Assembly: GCA_963989245.1 (NCBI GenBank)
Contig: OZ022345.1
Location: 46,313,493-46,377,492 of the forward strand
Reading direction: 5' to 3'
DNA from: Nansenia antarctica
Taxonomy: Eukaryota > Chordata > Actinopteri > Argentiniformes > Microstomatidae
Length of the DNA: 64,000 nucleotides
Shown: piece by piece, positions 22,736 through 32,570 of the stretch
Position numbering within the stretch: position 1 is the first letter of the stretch
Layout of the letters: every line of letters begins with the position of its first letter
Position numbers and translations under genes: made by a program
Notes under the pieces: model-generated
Database searches by the model: none
The model's input: only the letters and a program-made list of their open reading frames with translations
Told to the model about the DNA's origin: nothing

Positions 22736-23324
22736 GTGTAAAGAGGGTGTTTGTGATGTGGTGACAATTGTTGTTTTCAGTTCAGCCGCAATGGTCAGAT
22801 TGGCCCAGTTTATAAATAGAAATGTAACAGCATATCTGCAGTTGAGAATGGAAGGAGAGAGGGGCTGAAAGAGAACGATCTGTCGTCAATGTCTTTCGCT
22901 CAGCGCCAGGCGAATCGACGGCGTTGAGACGTTCAAATGTCAAACACAGCCTATGTAATATCCTTAATAAAATCATGGCAAATGCCATGGCCAGACGACG
23001 GTAAAGCTGATAAGAATGGTAGCCCACTGTCCCTCTCCCCCTTCATCCCCACCACACGACCTCTGCATCTTCCCACTCCATCCCTCGCCTTTCTCTTTAT
23101 CCGCCTCCTCACCCTCCTCTGTTTCTTCCTCCACTTCACTCTTCCTTCTCCCTCATTATCGTCCTCCTCTCTTTCCTCCTAATCTATTGTTCCTCCAACC
23201 CACGCCTCACCCCCTCAGCCCTCCTCCTCCTCCTCCTCCTCCTCTTCCTCCCACACTTAAGATCCCCCATTCCATCCACTGCCTGCCTGCCTACCTGGCT
23301 GCCTGCCTCCCTGTGTGTGGGTGT

Positions 23325-23356
<32 letters not shown>

Positions 23357-23485
23357 CTGTGTCTGTGTGTCTGTGTGTGACTCACTCTGCTGCTGCATTG
23401 CAGAGCTCCCCACTCACGGCCGCCTCACTGCGGGAGAGGGAGCACAGCACAGAGAGGGAATACGGAGGGGCATGGGAGAGCTCCT

Positions 23486-23487
<2 letters not shown>

Positions 23488-23560
<73 letters not shown>
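23488..23560. repeat. (GT)n microsatellite
   Basis: GT array with one TATG interruption. A second (GT)n lies 130 bp upstream at 23323-23362. Confidence 0.96.
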
Positions 23561-23562
<2 letters not shown>

Positions 23563-24105
23563 AGAAAAGATGATTCCATTAGGGAGATGAAAGAGGAGAT
23601 AAATAAAATAGATACATAGATTTAGGCAACTGTAGCTATCAATAACTGCTTTTTGGCCAGAGGGGAACATTGTGACTGTTTTCCTATTGAATAATTCACT
23701 CAAAGTGGGCCATGGGTGTCTGGTGGTCAGTAATGTGATCCACAGAGGTAAGATACGCACAGAGGCCCTTTAAGACTGGACAGCTAAAAGACTCCTCTGT
23801 CGGTGAGATGTTGCCTGTTCTCCCACCAGCCATTCACAGCAGCACAGTCAGAGTTGAAGCAGCACCATTTCCCCTAGCCTGGCTCAGATCTAGAGGGCTC
23901 TTTGGAGCAAAGAAATGTAGTTCATTCCCTCTCTGATAATACATCGAAAATTGGTTACTGTCAACAACACTGTCTTCCCTAAATTAAATGCAATGTTGAA
24001 AATTCATGATAATGCTATGGAAATACAAGATAATACGAAAGAATTCAAGAATACAATTAAGTAAGTAAAAGTCACCTCCTCAATGTCGTCCCTCTTTAGG
24101 TATAA

Positions 24106-24145
24106 CACACACACACACACACACACACACGCACGCACGCACGCA

Positions 24146-24212
<67 letters not shown>
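24106..24212. repeat. (CA)n with GCAC block
   Basis: (CA)n, then (GCAC)n/GCGC, then (CA)n, about 107 bp of alternating purine-pyrimidine sequence. Confidence 0.96.
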
Positions 24213-24217
<5 letters not shown>

Positions 24218-24545
24218 ACCTCTGACAGGAGAGAGCCTGACTAAAGCCGATGACACAGAACTCCCAGTGCAGTTGCGTAATGGTGGTTGTGGCCGAGACT
24301 CACTGCCTGAGGGCTGCTATCGATGCTGGTTAGGTTGACAAGGTTGTGTGTGGCTGTGATTAGATTGGGTGGTGTGCGGTGACCCCCGCTCCACCAGGCG
24401 ACCGCACGCGCCATCAGACGACAGCGGCAGCGGCTCTACCCAACTCCACCAGTGACTCAGCAAAGAGGCATGTCAGCCACTGGGAGAGAGAGCAGCCCTC
24501 TGTATCAGTGGCATCAGAGTGCCCTAAAATATGTCATGAGTTAAA

Positions 24546-24890
24546 CGGTGGTTCTGTATTTCCAATGCAAGAACAGAATCTTTCGACTTATCCATTTTGT
24601 CCGGTTTCTGATTGTTCCCCAGTTGTCCCCCAGTTAAAGGAGGTGGTGGTGGGGTTCAGAGAGTTCATAAAACTTAGTTTCGTTAAAAATGTAAATTGAA
24701 AATAAAGAAAGCGAGAGAGAGATGAAACGTACAGTATGAGGATGTAGAACTATATTAGATGTAGAACTATATTAGATACTTAATTATGTGCCAATATTAA
24801 ATTAATTTGATGCTTTGAAGGCACAGAAATTGAATTCCCAATGAATATTAGGTTAGAAAATACAACATTTGCCAATTTAACGTGACTTAA
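24546..24890 (+). repeat. Direct repeat A flanking the pabpc1-like cluster
   Basis: This segment is clearly homologous, in the same orientation, to 29240-29550. Shared blocks include GATTGTTCCCCAGTTGTCC, TTCATAAAACTTAGTTT, ATGATACAG-like ACAGTATGAGGATGT, TTTGATGCTTTGAAGGCACA and AATACAACATTTGCC. The two are diverged by substitutions and small indels, so the duplication is old. Confidence 0.85.
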
Positions 24891-25404
24891 AAGTAGTGTT
24901 ACTTCAGTAAAATTGTACTCAAGTAAAACAAAAGGTTCTAGTCTACAGATAAACAGTTCTATGAGTCACTGGTTCTGCTGGCACTGTCAGGTCCTGGTCC
25001 TACATGGTCGTATAGGTGTTGGGGCTGGTAGAGGGGCACAGCCTTGTGACACCTCTGTGTTGATGTCCCGTATAACTCATGAGGACACGTCAAGTCTGGA
25101 GAGTAGAGATATTGACTCTAGCTAAGGGTCATTTAATTCGTAGCTTTGGCTGCAACTTCCCTTTGTGCTAATCATTAGTTCCTGTGTGAATCAGGATGTG
25201 TGTTGCATCATTCAGCGTCTCCCCCTCTCAGCAGCTCCAGGGCTGCCTGTCTTGTAGGGCACCAGAGCTTAATAGCTCTTTTACCAGGAGAGAGACGTTT
25301 CATCTTATCAAGTTTCCCACCAGAATCACTTAACGTAAAGATCTTTGCATTTTTCACTGAACTCAAGTAAATTCACTTAGTGTGTGTGGGATCAATATGT
25401 GGAT

Positions 25405-25860
25405 CACTGCGGAGCAGGACAAGGTCCTCTTCACCATTTACATGCTTCCCCTCGGCCGTCATCACGGCCTCAACTTCTACTGCTACACCCATGATACCCA
25501 AATCTATCTCAGCTCCAGTCCATCCTCTCCACTCCCCCATCAGTCCCTTGTCAACTGACTGCATGAAATAAAAACCTGGATGACATTAAACCTTCTCAAA
25601 CTCAACAGTAAGAAAACAGAGCTCATGGTTGTGGCACCCAAGGCGCTGCCCCGGAAGGTTGGCTACTTCACAAACCCAAGGACGCTTTAGAGAATTGACA
25701 GACACAAAGTCAGACAGACACAGAAAAAAACAAAAGCAAAGGGACAGTGACAGCGACAAAACTAAACTAGGGGCCAAAGGCCTTGGTGAACAGATGGGTT
25801 TTGAGAGCTGATTTGAAAGTGACCAGGGTAGGGGCATTGCGGAACTCCATTGCAATAGTC
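25405..25860. mobile_element. Two L2-type LINE pieces, tail to tail
   Basis: Plus-strand part (about 25405-25670): RT palm and thumb pieces, with LPLGRHHG, a damaged catalytic box (YTHDTQIYLSS where YADD is expected), then TWMTLNLLKLNS, KKTELMVVAPKAL. From about 25671 to 25860 the sequence reads as L2 on the minus strand: DYCNG, FQISSQNPSVHQGLW frames, and a 3' UTR with AAAGCGTCCTTGGGTTTG. The 3' tail is missing. Not coding. Confidence 0.8.
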
Positions 25861-26241
25861 CTAGGTGGCCTACCTTTTACATTGTTCCATTAGATTAATA
25901 TTAGTTTAGTTTAATATTAGCTATTGGTGAAACCTCCTTGTGGGGAGCTAATCATAGCTAACGTGCATGTGTGCCTTATTTCAACTGTTTTATCTTTTTT
26001 GGCAAGCACATTGCATTCATGTATGAAATGTGCTACCTAAATAAAGTTTGATGGATTTATTGATTGATTGATTCATTCTTTCATTGTATCTTCTTATTGA
26101 GATTGGAAACAGTCAAAGGAGCGAATAATCCCCTATGTTCTTCTGTGATCATTCTGGAGAGTGCAGCCTGCCTAACACCCTCATGCTGTCTGAGAGTACA
26201 CACCTCAATCACAAAGTAATCCTAGTGTGCCTAGCTGCAGA

Positions 26242-26690
26242 ATGGCCTCCTTGTATGTTGGCAACCACCACCAGGATGTCACTGAGCCAATGTTGTATGA
26301 GAAATTCAGCCCATGTGGGAATGATCACTCGCCGGTCAATTGGATATGCTTATGTTCACTTTTAACAGCAAGCTGATGCTGAATGTGACCTAGACACAAT
26401 TCACTTTGATATTGTTAACGGATGACCTATGTGCATCACGTGGTCTCAGTAGTCATGTGGATACCAATGAGTCAATCTGTATGTGAACAACCTGGATGAT
26501 GCCTAGCATGACAAGCGTCTGCACAAGGAGTACTCCCACTTGGCAACTATCATCAGTGTAAGGGTGATGATGGAGGGTTGACACAGCAAGGGCATTGGCT
26601 CCTTCTTCTCTGCTGAGGACGCCACTAAAGCTGTGACTGAGGTGAACGGCCGCATCGTTGCCACCAAGCCCCTGCATTTGTTCATTGGAT
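26242..26690 (+). pseudogene. pabpc1-like pseudogene (RRM1 joined to RRM4)
   Basis: Starts at an ATG reading MASLYVG, then HQDVTEPMLYEKFSPCG, which is the first RNA-recognition motif of cytoplasmic poly(A)-binding protein. After a frameshift it continues SPVNWICLCSLL (frame-shifted) and LDTIHFDIVNG-stop-PMCITWSQ. It then jumps to RRM4 (VNLYVNNLDDA-stop-HDKRLHKEY, VRVMMEG-stop-HSKGIGS, AEDATKAVTEVNGRIVATKP). RRM2 and RRM3 are missing. Several stops and frameshifts make it non-functional. Downstream sequence (26860-27050) resembles the 3' flank of the better copy (28680-28880), so the two arose by local duplication. Confidence 0.88.
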
Positions 26691-27066
26691 CCTAGGCCTC
26701 AGACCTTCAATGCCAAGACCATTAACAGAACATTTATTATGAATATGCTTTTGATTATGAGTATCTAATAAAATAATATTGCTTATATTTTTTAAATAAA
26801 TTTTTGATATTATTACTATTTTTATTATTTTTATGTACATGATTGACGCTGCTATGTCTGGAAAAGGGTAAGCTGGATGAAATGCATTCCCCTTTTACAT
26901 TATTTTGCAGTGTCAGTGATCAGTTAATCAACTGTATAGCTGTGCCTGTTGGAAAGTTATTTTGGTTGAAAACCACTGGTACTTCAGAGGCCAAGACATA
27001 TAGGATTCTGCTTGTAGATCAAAATATTAACATTTGGAACAGGAAGGCTTGATGTGCCTTAAGGCC

Positions 27067-27195
27067 AATGCACACGGCGTGCGATTTTGTCGCACGACAA
27101 CATTCGATTCTCAATTCACACCAATGAATGAATGAATGTGAATGGAGAATCGAATGTTGTCGTGCGACAATATCGCATTGCACGCCGTGTGCATT
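27067..27195. mobile_element. Palindromic MITE-like inverted repeat
   Basis: Two arms of about 55-60 bp are near-perfect reverse complements (left AATGCACACGGCGTGCGAT..., right ending ...GCACGCCGTGTGCATT), separated by a short (AATG)n spacer. The arms contain GTCGCACGACAACATTCGAT. A further diverged half-arm (AATCGAATTCGGCGGTGCGA) follows at about 27225-27258. The shape is that of a non-autonomous foldback DNA transposon; family unknown. Confidence 0.8.
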
Positions 27196-27364
27196 GTCTC
27201 ATTGAGATGCATTCAAAACAATGGAATCGAATTCGGCGGTGCGACATAATCGCATCTCCAGTTATCTGATACTAACTCAGAAGTTGATATTACTTATACA
27301 TAGTTATTGTTAATGTATTTGAGGTATGAAAAACATATCACTAAACAGGGTTTCTCTCTACCAG

Positions 27365-27938
27365 GGTGTCAATCTGTATGTGAAGAACCTGGATGATGGC
27401 TTGGACGATAAGCGTCTGCACAAAGCATTCTCCACCTTCGGAACAATCACCAGTGCAAAGGTGATGATGGAAGGTCAGCGCAGCAAGGGCTTTGGCTTTG
27501 TGTGCTTCTCCTCCCCTGAGGACGCCACCAAGGCTGTGACTGAGATGAACGGACGCATTGTGGCCACCAAGCCGCTGTATGTGACCCTGGCCCAGCGCAG
27601 GGAGGATCACCAAGCACAGCACCAGGCGTCTATCACAAAACAGTACAGTGTCTACGCCATGCCCAACGTGGTCATCAACCCCTACCAGCCTGCTCCACCA
27701 TCTGGATACGTCATGGCTCCATCTGGATACGTCATGGCTCCCGTTCCACAGGCCCAGACGTGTGGTACCTACTACCTCACCAACCAGCTGGCTCAGCTGA
27801 GGCCCACTCCTGGCTGGGCTACCCAGAGTGTGCAACGTCAGTACTTCCAGAACATGCCCTACATCATGCCTCACACCTCCAATGCTATGAACCCCACACC
27901 GTCCCAGGTTCCCTGTATGATGACCTCTCAGCGAATGG
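27365..27938 (+). CDS. pabpc1-like exon A: RRM4 and linker
   Basis: The exon starts after acceptor TCTCTACCAG at GGT and reads GVNLYVKNLDDGLDDKRLHK. RRM4 follows with RNP-like motifs AKVMMEG and RSKGFGFVCFSSPEDATKAV, then NGRIVATKPLYVTLAQRRED. The linker retains PABPC1 hallmarks: VINPYQPAPPSGYVMA (with GYVMAPS duplicated), QLAQLRPTPGW, QYFQNMP, SQVPCMMTSQRM. It ends at donor CGAATGG/GTCAGT, phase 1, where PABPC1 also has a junction before ATQ. It encodes about 191 residues with no stop or frameshift. An in-frame ATG at 27326 lies in the preceding intron-like sequence and could start an unspliced transcript (MKNISLNRVSLYQ). RRM1-3 are absent upstream except as a pseudogene. Confidence 0.82.
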
Positions 27939-28077
27939 GTCAGTACATTTATTGAAGCAATCTTGGACATACAGTAGATGTGAGACATGAGACAAGACCA
28001 ATATCAGAACATTTACAATGATTTAAGCATTTAAAATGCTTTTGATTATGATTATGAGTGTCTTCTTACCCACACAG

Positions 28078-28287
28078 CTACTCAGGTTTTGAGACAGCAC
28101 CCTTCCAGTGCAAATGCAGCTACAGCCAGGAACTGTGTTGTGCCCCAGAACAAGCATGCAGCTGGTGTACACTACCCACAGCAGCACATGGCTCCACAGC
28201 CACAGGTCCCCATGCAGCAGCAGCCTGCTTTGCTGACTGCCTCCATGCTGGCTGCCACTCCTCCTGAGGAGCGGAAACAGCTGCTGG
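28078..28287 (+). CDS. pabpc1-like exon B: linker
   Basis: 210 nt with acceptor CTTACCCACACAG/CTACTCAG and donor CTGCTGG/GTGAGT, phase 1 at both ends. Joined to exon A it reads QRM-A-TQVLRQHPSSANA, then VVPQNKHAAGVHYPQQHM, APQPQVPMQQQPALLTASML, AATPPEERKQLLG. This is the Gln/Pro-rich linker of PABPC1 leading into the MLLE domain. The preceding intron is only 139 bp (27939-28077). Confidence 0.82.
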
Positions 28288-28367
28288 GTGAGTCTACTTG
28301 TTAGATCTTTAGATCCCTATTAGCTATACTGTAGCTAAACTGATTGTTTGATTCGCCATCCCTCCAG

Positions 28368-28576
28368 GTGAGCATCTCTTCCAACGTATCCAGAAAACAC
28401 ACCCCAGTCTAGCTCCCAAGATCACAGGGATGCTGCTGGAGATGGACAACTCAGAACTTCTCCACATGCTGGAGGCTCCAGATTCCCTGAGCTCCAAGGT
28501 GGATGAAGCGGTCGCTGCGCTGCAGGCACACTGGGCTAAGGAGGCTGCAAAGGAATCTGACCCCCTCCCAGCTTGA
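28368..28576 (+). CDS. pabpc1-like exon C: MLLE/PABC domain and stop
   Basis: Acceptor CATCCCTCCAG/GTGAGCAT; with the G of exon B this gives G-EHLFQRIQKTHPSLAPKI, then TGMLLEMDNSELLHMLEAPD, SLSSKVDEAVAALQAHWAKE, AAKESDPLPA and stop TGA. The KITGMLLE signature and the helix residues of the MLLE (PABC) domain, which binds PAM2 peptides of Paip and eRF3 partners, are intact. The preceding intron is 80 bp. The C-terminus differs from standard PABPC1 after AKEAA. Together exons A-C would give about 330 residues. Function and expression are unknown. Confidence 0.82.
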
Positions 28577-28641
28577 ATTCAAAGCGACTAAGACAACTTT
28601 TAACATTGAACAACTTAAAATGTTACAAATATTGCAATATT

Positions 28642-28647
28642 AATAAA
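28642..28647 (+). terminator. Candidate poly(A) signal of the pabpc1-like locus
   Basis: AATAAA lies 66 bp after the stop codon at 28576, on the same strand. Short AT-rich motifs are common here, so this is only positional support. Confidence 0.4.
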
Positions 28648-28879
28648 TTATTTCATTAACAAATTAACAAAATGTACTCTGCTATGTCTGAATGCCTTTT
28701 ACTGTGTCAGTGCTCAGATTGTGAACAGTGTTGTACTGTACAACGACTTGATAGCTGTGCATTTTGGATTGTACATTTTGGAAAGTCATTTGGATTAAAT
28801 ATTGCTGGCTGTGATCAATTCTAAAACTGTCTTCAGAGGACAAAACATCTCTGTGCTTATAGATCTGGGCCAAACAATA

Positions 28880-28990
28880 ACATTTGAAACTATGGATGTA
28901 CCCGAATACAAATATGTTATTCGGAAAAGCACAAATAATGCGATGGAAACAGATACAGATTCATTGCAACATAGGACTTTGATTTCACTA
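28880..28990. repeat. Possible DNA-transposon-related fragment
   Basis: Sequence around CCCGAATACAAATATGTTAT and TCGGAAAAGCACAAATAATG looks like dispersed fish repeats built on CGAATA/TATTCGG motifs. A related phrase (TTCCGAATACAGACACAGAT) recurs at about 29581. No termini or target duplications were identified. Confidence 0.3.
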
Positions 28991-29239
28991 ACTAGTCGTT
29001 TCATTTACTACACATTATTGAAAAGGGGTTGCTATTCTGTAGCCGTCTGCACTGTGTCACCGCAAAGCAGGCAGCAGAGAGAGCTGCCTCAATGCAAATC
29101 TCTTGCATCGCGAATAGTAATTCACATTTACCTAGCAAACTGCAGTAACGTTAACACTTCAAGAAATGCGAATGCACCATTGGAATTTAAGATTATTCCC
29201 TTCAACTGAAGGATATTTTTCTATATGTCTTTACTGTAA

Positions 29240-29550
29240 ATAGTTTTTATTTCGAATGCAAAACAGAATCTTTTGATTTATAAAACATTTGTTGATTGTT
29301 CCCCAGTTGTCCACCAGTTAAAGGGGGGTGGTGGGGTTCAGACAATTCATAAAACTTAGTTTAGTTAAAAATAAAAAAAAGAGAGAGCGAGAGATGAAAC
29401 ATACAGTATGAGGATGTGGCAATATATTACTAATTAATTAATGATATGCCAATATGAAATGAATTTGATGCTTTGAAGGCACAAATTAATATTTTGAAAT
29501 TCAATGAATGAAATGAAAATACAACATTTGCCGATTTAACATGACTATCG
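29240..29550 (+). repeat. Direct repeat B flanking the pabpc1-like cluster
   Basis: Partner of 24546-24890 in the same orientation, about 4.7 kb away. It lies just downstream of the pabpc1-like copy. Confidence 0.85.
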
Positions 29551-29887
29551 ATATAAACCACATCCTCTTCAGGTCTTCTTTCCGAATACAGACACAGATA
29601 CAGATAAGTACATCTCTGTACACACCTAGCACACTATGCAGAGGAGCTTGGGGTAGTATGGTTCTGTTTCAGTCTGTCAAAGAGTGCAGGGCTTCAAAAG
29701 GATGACTGAGGGGGGTAGAGATGCAGTGTGGCTGCCCTCTGTGTATTGTATACATGTTCACCCTGCTCTGTGTGGGTGGAGGCTGAAGCTGCTTAGAGGC
29801 CCATCCATACACCTCAACATGGATGGATGAATGTGAACCCATCACTGCCCATCAGAGTGGCCTGAGCATGCACACTTAAGCACACAT

Positions 29888-29937
<50 letters not shown>

Positions 29938-30617
29938 AGAGAGAGAGAGCTCGAGAGGTTGTCAGCAAATGCAATTCTCTGCATCAGCTAGAGTAGGAAA
30001 GACAAAGAGAGGAGAGTGCATACAGTAAGTGTCTTTGTTGTGTTTGGGTTTCATTGGTGTGTGCGTTATGTTCATTTTCCCGAAATGAGGGCCTGCCACC
30101 CACACTGTGCCCACGCACAGGGCTCGCAGCATTCAAAGAGGCATAGAAACAGTCAGACACTCACACGTACAGCCACCTACTGTACAGAGGAAACAGCTAC
30201 TTCAAATATTAAGGCTCTTTCTCTCTCTCTCACTCTCACTCACTCACTCACTCTCTCACTCTCTCACTTACTCAACAGGCAACAACAACAACAACAACAA
30301 CAAAAGCATATCTTTTACTGCTGTAACAATGCCAGGCCTTTACCTGGTCAAAGCGGTGTGGGACTCCCGGTGGTGAGTCAAGGTCAGTTCAGACAGAGGT
30401 GCAGGACTGAGATAGCCAGGAAAAGAGGATAAAGCCAAGAGGCAGCCTTCTAGTCACACCTGCAAAAGACAACGTTTGGATCAGTCCACATATGAAGGGG
30501 GATATTGTGACCAAACAAAACTGCACACACTGATATGCATAGAGAACCAACACAAACACACAGACAATATGGCAGTATTTACTACAATGTATGTCACACC
30601 AATAAAGCAAATTTAAT

Positions 30618-30695
<78 letters not shown>

Positions 30696-32339
30696 CTTTT
30701 ATAAAGAATACATTTTGCCTGGTTGAGCATTTGTTAGTTTTCAATATTGGCAGGAGATATAATAATGTTCCCTTCCAGTAGTACAGGATGTTGTTGTTCT
30801 GTGGTGTGTCGTGTGGTCCTGCTGTATCTTGTTAAGACCAATCAGTTAATGCAGGGCCCCGACAGTGACTAAGAGACCCCCTTACTAATAGGCAGCAGGA
30901 AGCTCTGGAGGATTTCCCTGCAGCAATACAACTGAGTTAAGCTGCAATCAACGCAAGTCGATTGTGGCAGTAATCCATGTACAATAAGTGGCGAGACGAG
31001 TAAGTAAAAGCCTTCGGTTACAGCATCACAGACACACATATGGCTGTCTTCCTCCAAGATAGACTTATATGCTTGTTATGATTTGACAATGTATTGTATA
31101 ACTTAACAATTCTTGACTTCTCAACGTCCTGTAGACTAGCAGTACAACAGCTCATGCTGCACCAGCATCGTTTTTTACAGTACATTCACAAAAAGCAGCC
31201 AGAAACACATTTCACTACATACTCCATTCTGTGGTCCCCGCATAGAGTGATTCAGTCACTGACATGTAGGAACCGTTGTGACAGCGGCAGTCATGCCTGT
31301 CTCTGCCATGTTCAGTGGGCCAACTCTCAAAGCCTCTAGAATACAGCACGTCTTTATTAGAGGGAATGGAAGTGCTGATCAGTGCTTCTCCTGCTCCAGA
31401 TAAAACCTGCCTGGGTCAGCAACTCCATAGGCTTCCCTCCAACCTTGTGTGGGGATACATCACTGAGCCACTGTATCTCCAATGTGACGGGGCGAACAGA
31501 GAGGAACATGGAAGAGAGCTTGCTAGCATGCTGATGGGGAAACAGGGACACTGCACGACAGCTTTGTGACTGCAGTGGGGAAAAAAGACACTATGGGCCA
31601 TAGGAGCGAGATTGCACATTAAACACACAGTAGGTCTAAAAAGTATCTAATTGATGAATCTAACATGAAACATTCATCATATACTGTGAATGCGATTTGA
31701 TTCTTGATCGATATTAAGCAATGCATTTAAGACCCTCAACTCCCTACTGGCCTCTTCCATCCACTCTCACTGACTAAACACACACGCCTGACTGATCCAC
31801 GCTCCTTGATACCCACCCCACTATCTATCTTAATCGTAGGGCATGGGAGCATGGGAGAGTGCCCAGCCCCAATCCCCAAGTCCCCCAACCCCCCAGCCCC
31901 CCAGGCCCACCCTTTCTCCCCACGCATGGACCGCCTAGAGGGGTCAGGGTGAAGAAGACCCGGGCCCGGAGCTTCAGTATGACAAGGTGGGGAGAGAACA
32001 CAAGGTTTCCCCTGTAGCTGGAAAAACAGCCACCTACAGTGTCCAGTGGTGACTCATGCGTTACAGATACAATAGGAATATGCTCGCTGTGTAAACATGG
32101 TTAGGCTAGTTACATGGCCGGTACATTACACAATAACAACACCGCTCCCTCCAGGCATCGTGCGCTTCGTGCTTTTTAGCGGACCAAAACAACATCAGTG
32201 GGCTGAGCAGGAGAGGGGAGACAGGAGACAGAACCCGGTCTGGGAGAGATCAAGGCCGACCACACTCCCTGGCTCTGCCATGCCTCTTGTCAGGGTGTCA
32301 TTATGTGACTTTTAGATCGTGCAGCTGCGTCTAAATGAG

Positions 32340-32384
<45 letters not shown>

Positions 32385-32402
32385 TAGACTCTCATATAAG
32401 AA
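29551..32402. other. Intronic stretch with (CA)n, (GA)n and (GT)n
   Basis: It holds (CA)n at 29886-29935, (CAA)n near 30283-30303, (GA)n at 30618-30692 and (GT)n at 32342-32383. The rest appears single-copy. No gene was recognised. Confidence 0.65.
30618..30692. repeat. (GA)n microsatellite
   Basis: About 37 GA units, followed by TTTTGCCTGGTTGAGCAT, which also follows the (GA)n at 17220-17302. The two tracts may be parts of one dispersed repeat. Confidence 0.95.
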
Positions 32403-32570
32403 ACTATGTAGCACATTAAGGCGCATGCCATATCATCGCAACGTCCCTGGGTTCGATTCCGGCCATCGACATGCATGTCATTCCCCTCTCTCTCACCCAT
32501 CCTTCCTGTCAGTCTCTGACTGTTTCTAACCCAATAAAGCAGAAATGCCCAGAAATGATTTTTTTTTCTT
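32403..32570 (+). mobile_element. tRNA-derived SINE
   Basis: A tRNA-like head (TAGCACATTAAGGCGCATGC as a weak A-box region, GGTTCGATTCC as B box) is followed by a body with CATGCATGTCATTCCCCTCT and a tail CCCAATAAAGCAGAAATGCC, then a T-rich 3' run. This is the standard layout of teleost tRNA SINEs. Target duplications were not clear. Confidence 0.75.

Larger units (their letters stand above)
22736..24545. other. Intronic stretch with pyrimidine- and GT-rich repeats
   Basis: It contains a C/T-rich stretch with (CTC)n near 23220-23250, (GT)n at 23323-23362 and 23488-23560, and mixed (CA)/(GCAC) at 24106-24212. No gene was recognised. Confidence 0.65.

Noticed and set aside
25405..25860. Twin-priming as the cause of the inverted L2 structure
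   Set aside because: Twin-priming inverts the 5' part and leaves the 3' tail at the outer end. Here the 3' part lies tail to tail with the 5' part and lacks its terminal tail.
27326..28576. Pabpc1-like locus as a processed retrocopy
   Set aside because: It keeps introns with proper splice sites at PABPC1-like positions and has no genomic poly(A) tail, so a DNA-level duplication fits better.
32403..32480. Possible tRNA gene
   Set aside because: The B box is good, but the A-box region and cloverleaf are poor, and the sequence continues into a SINE body and tail.
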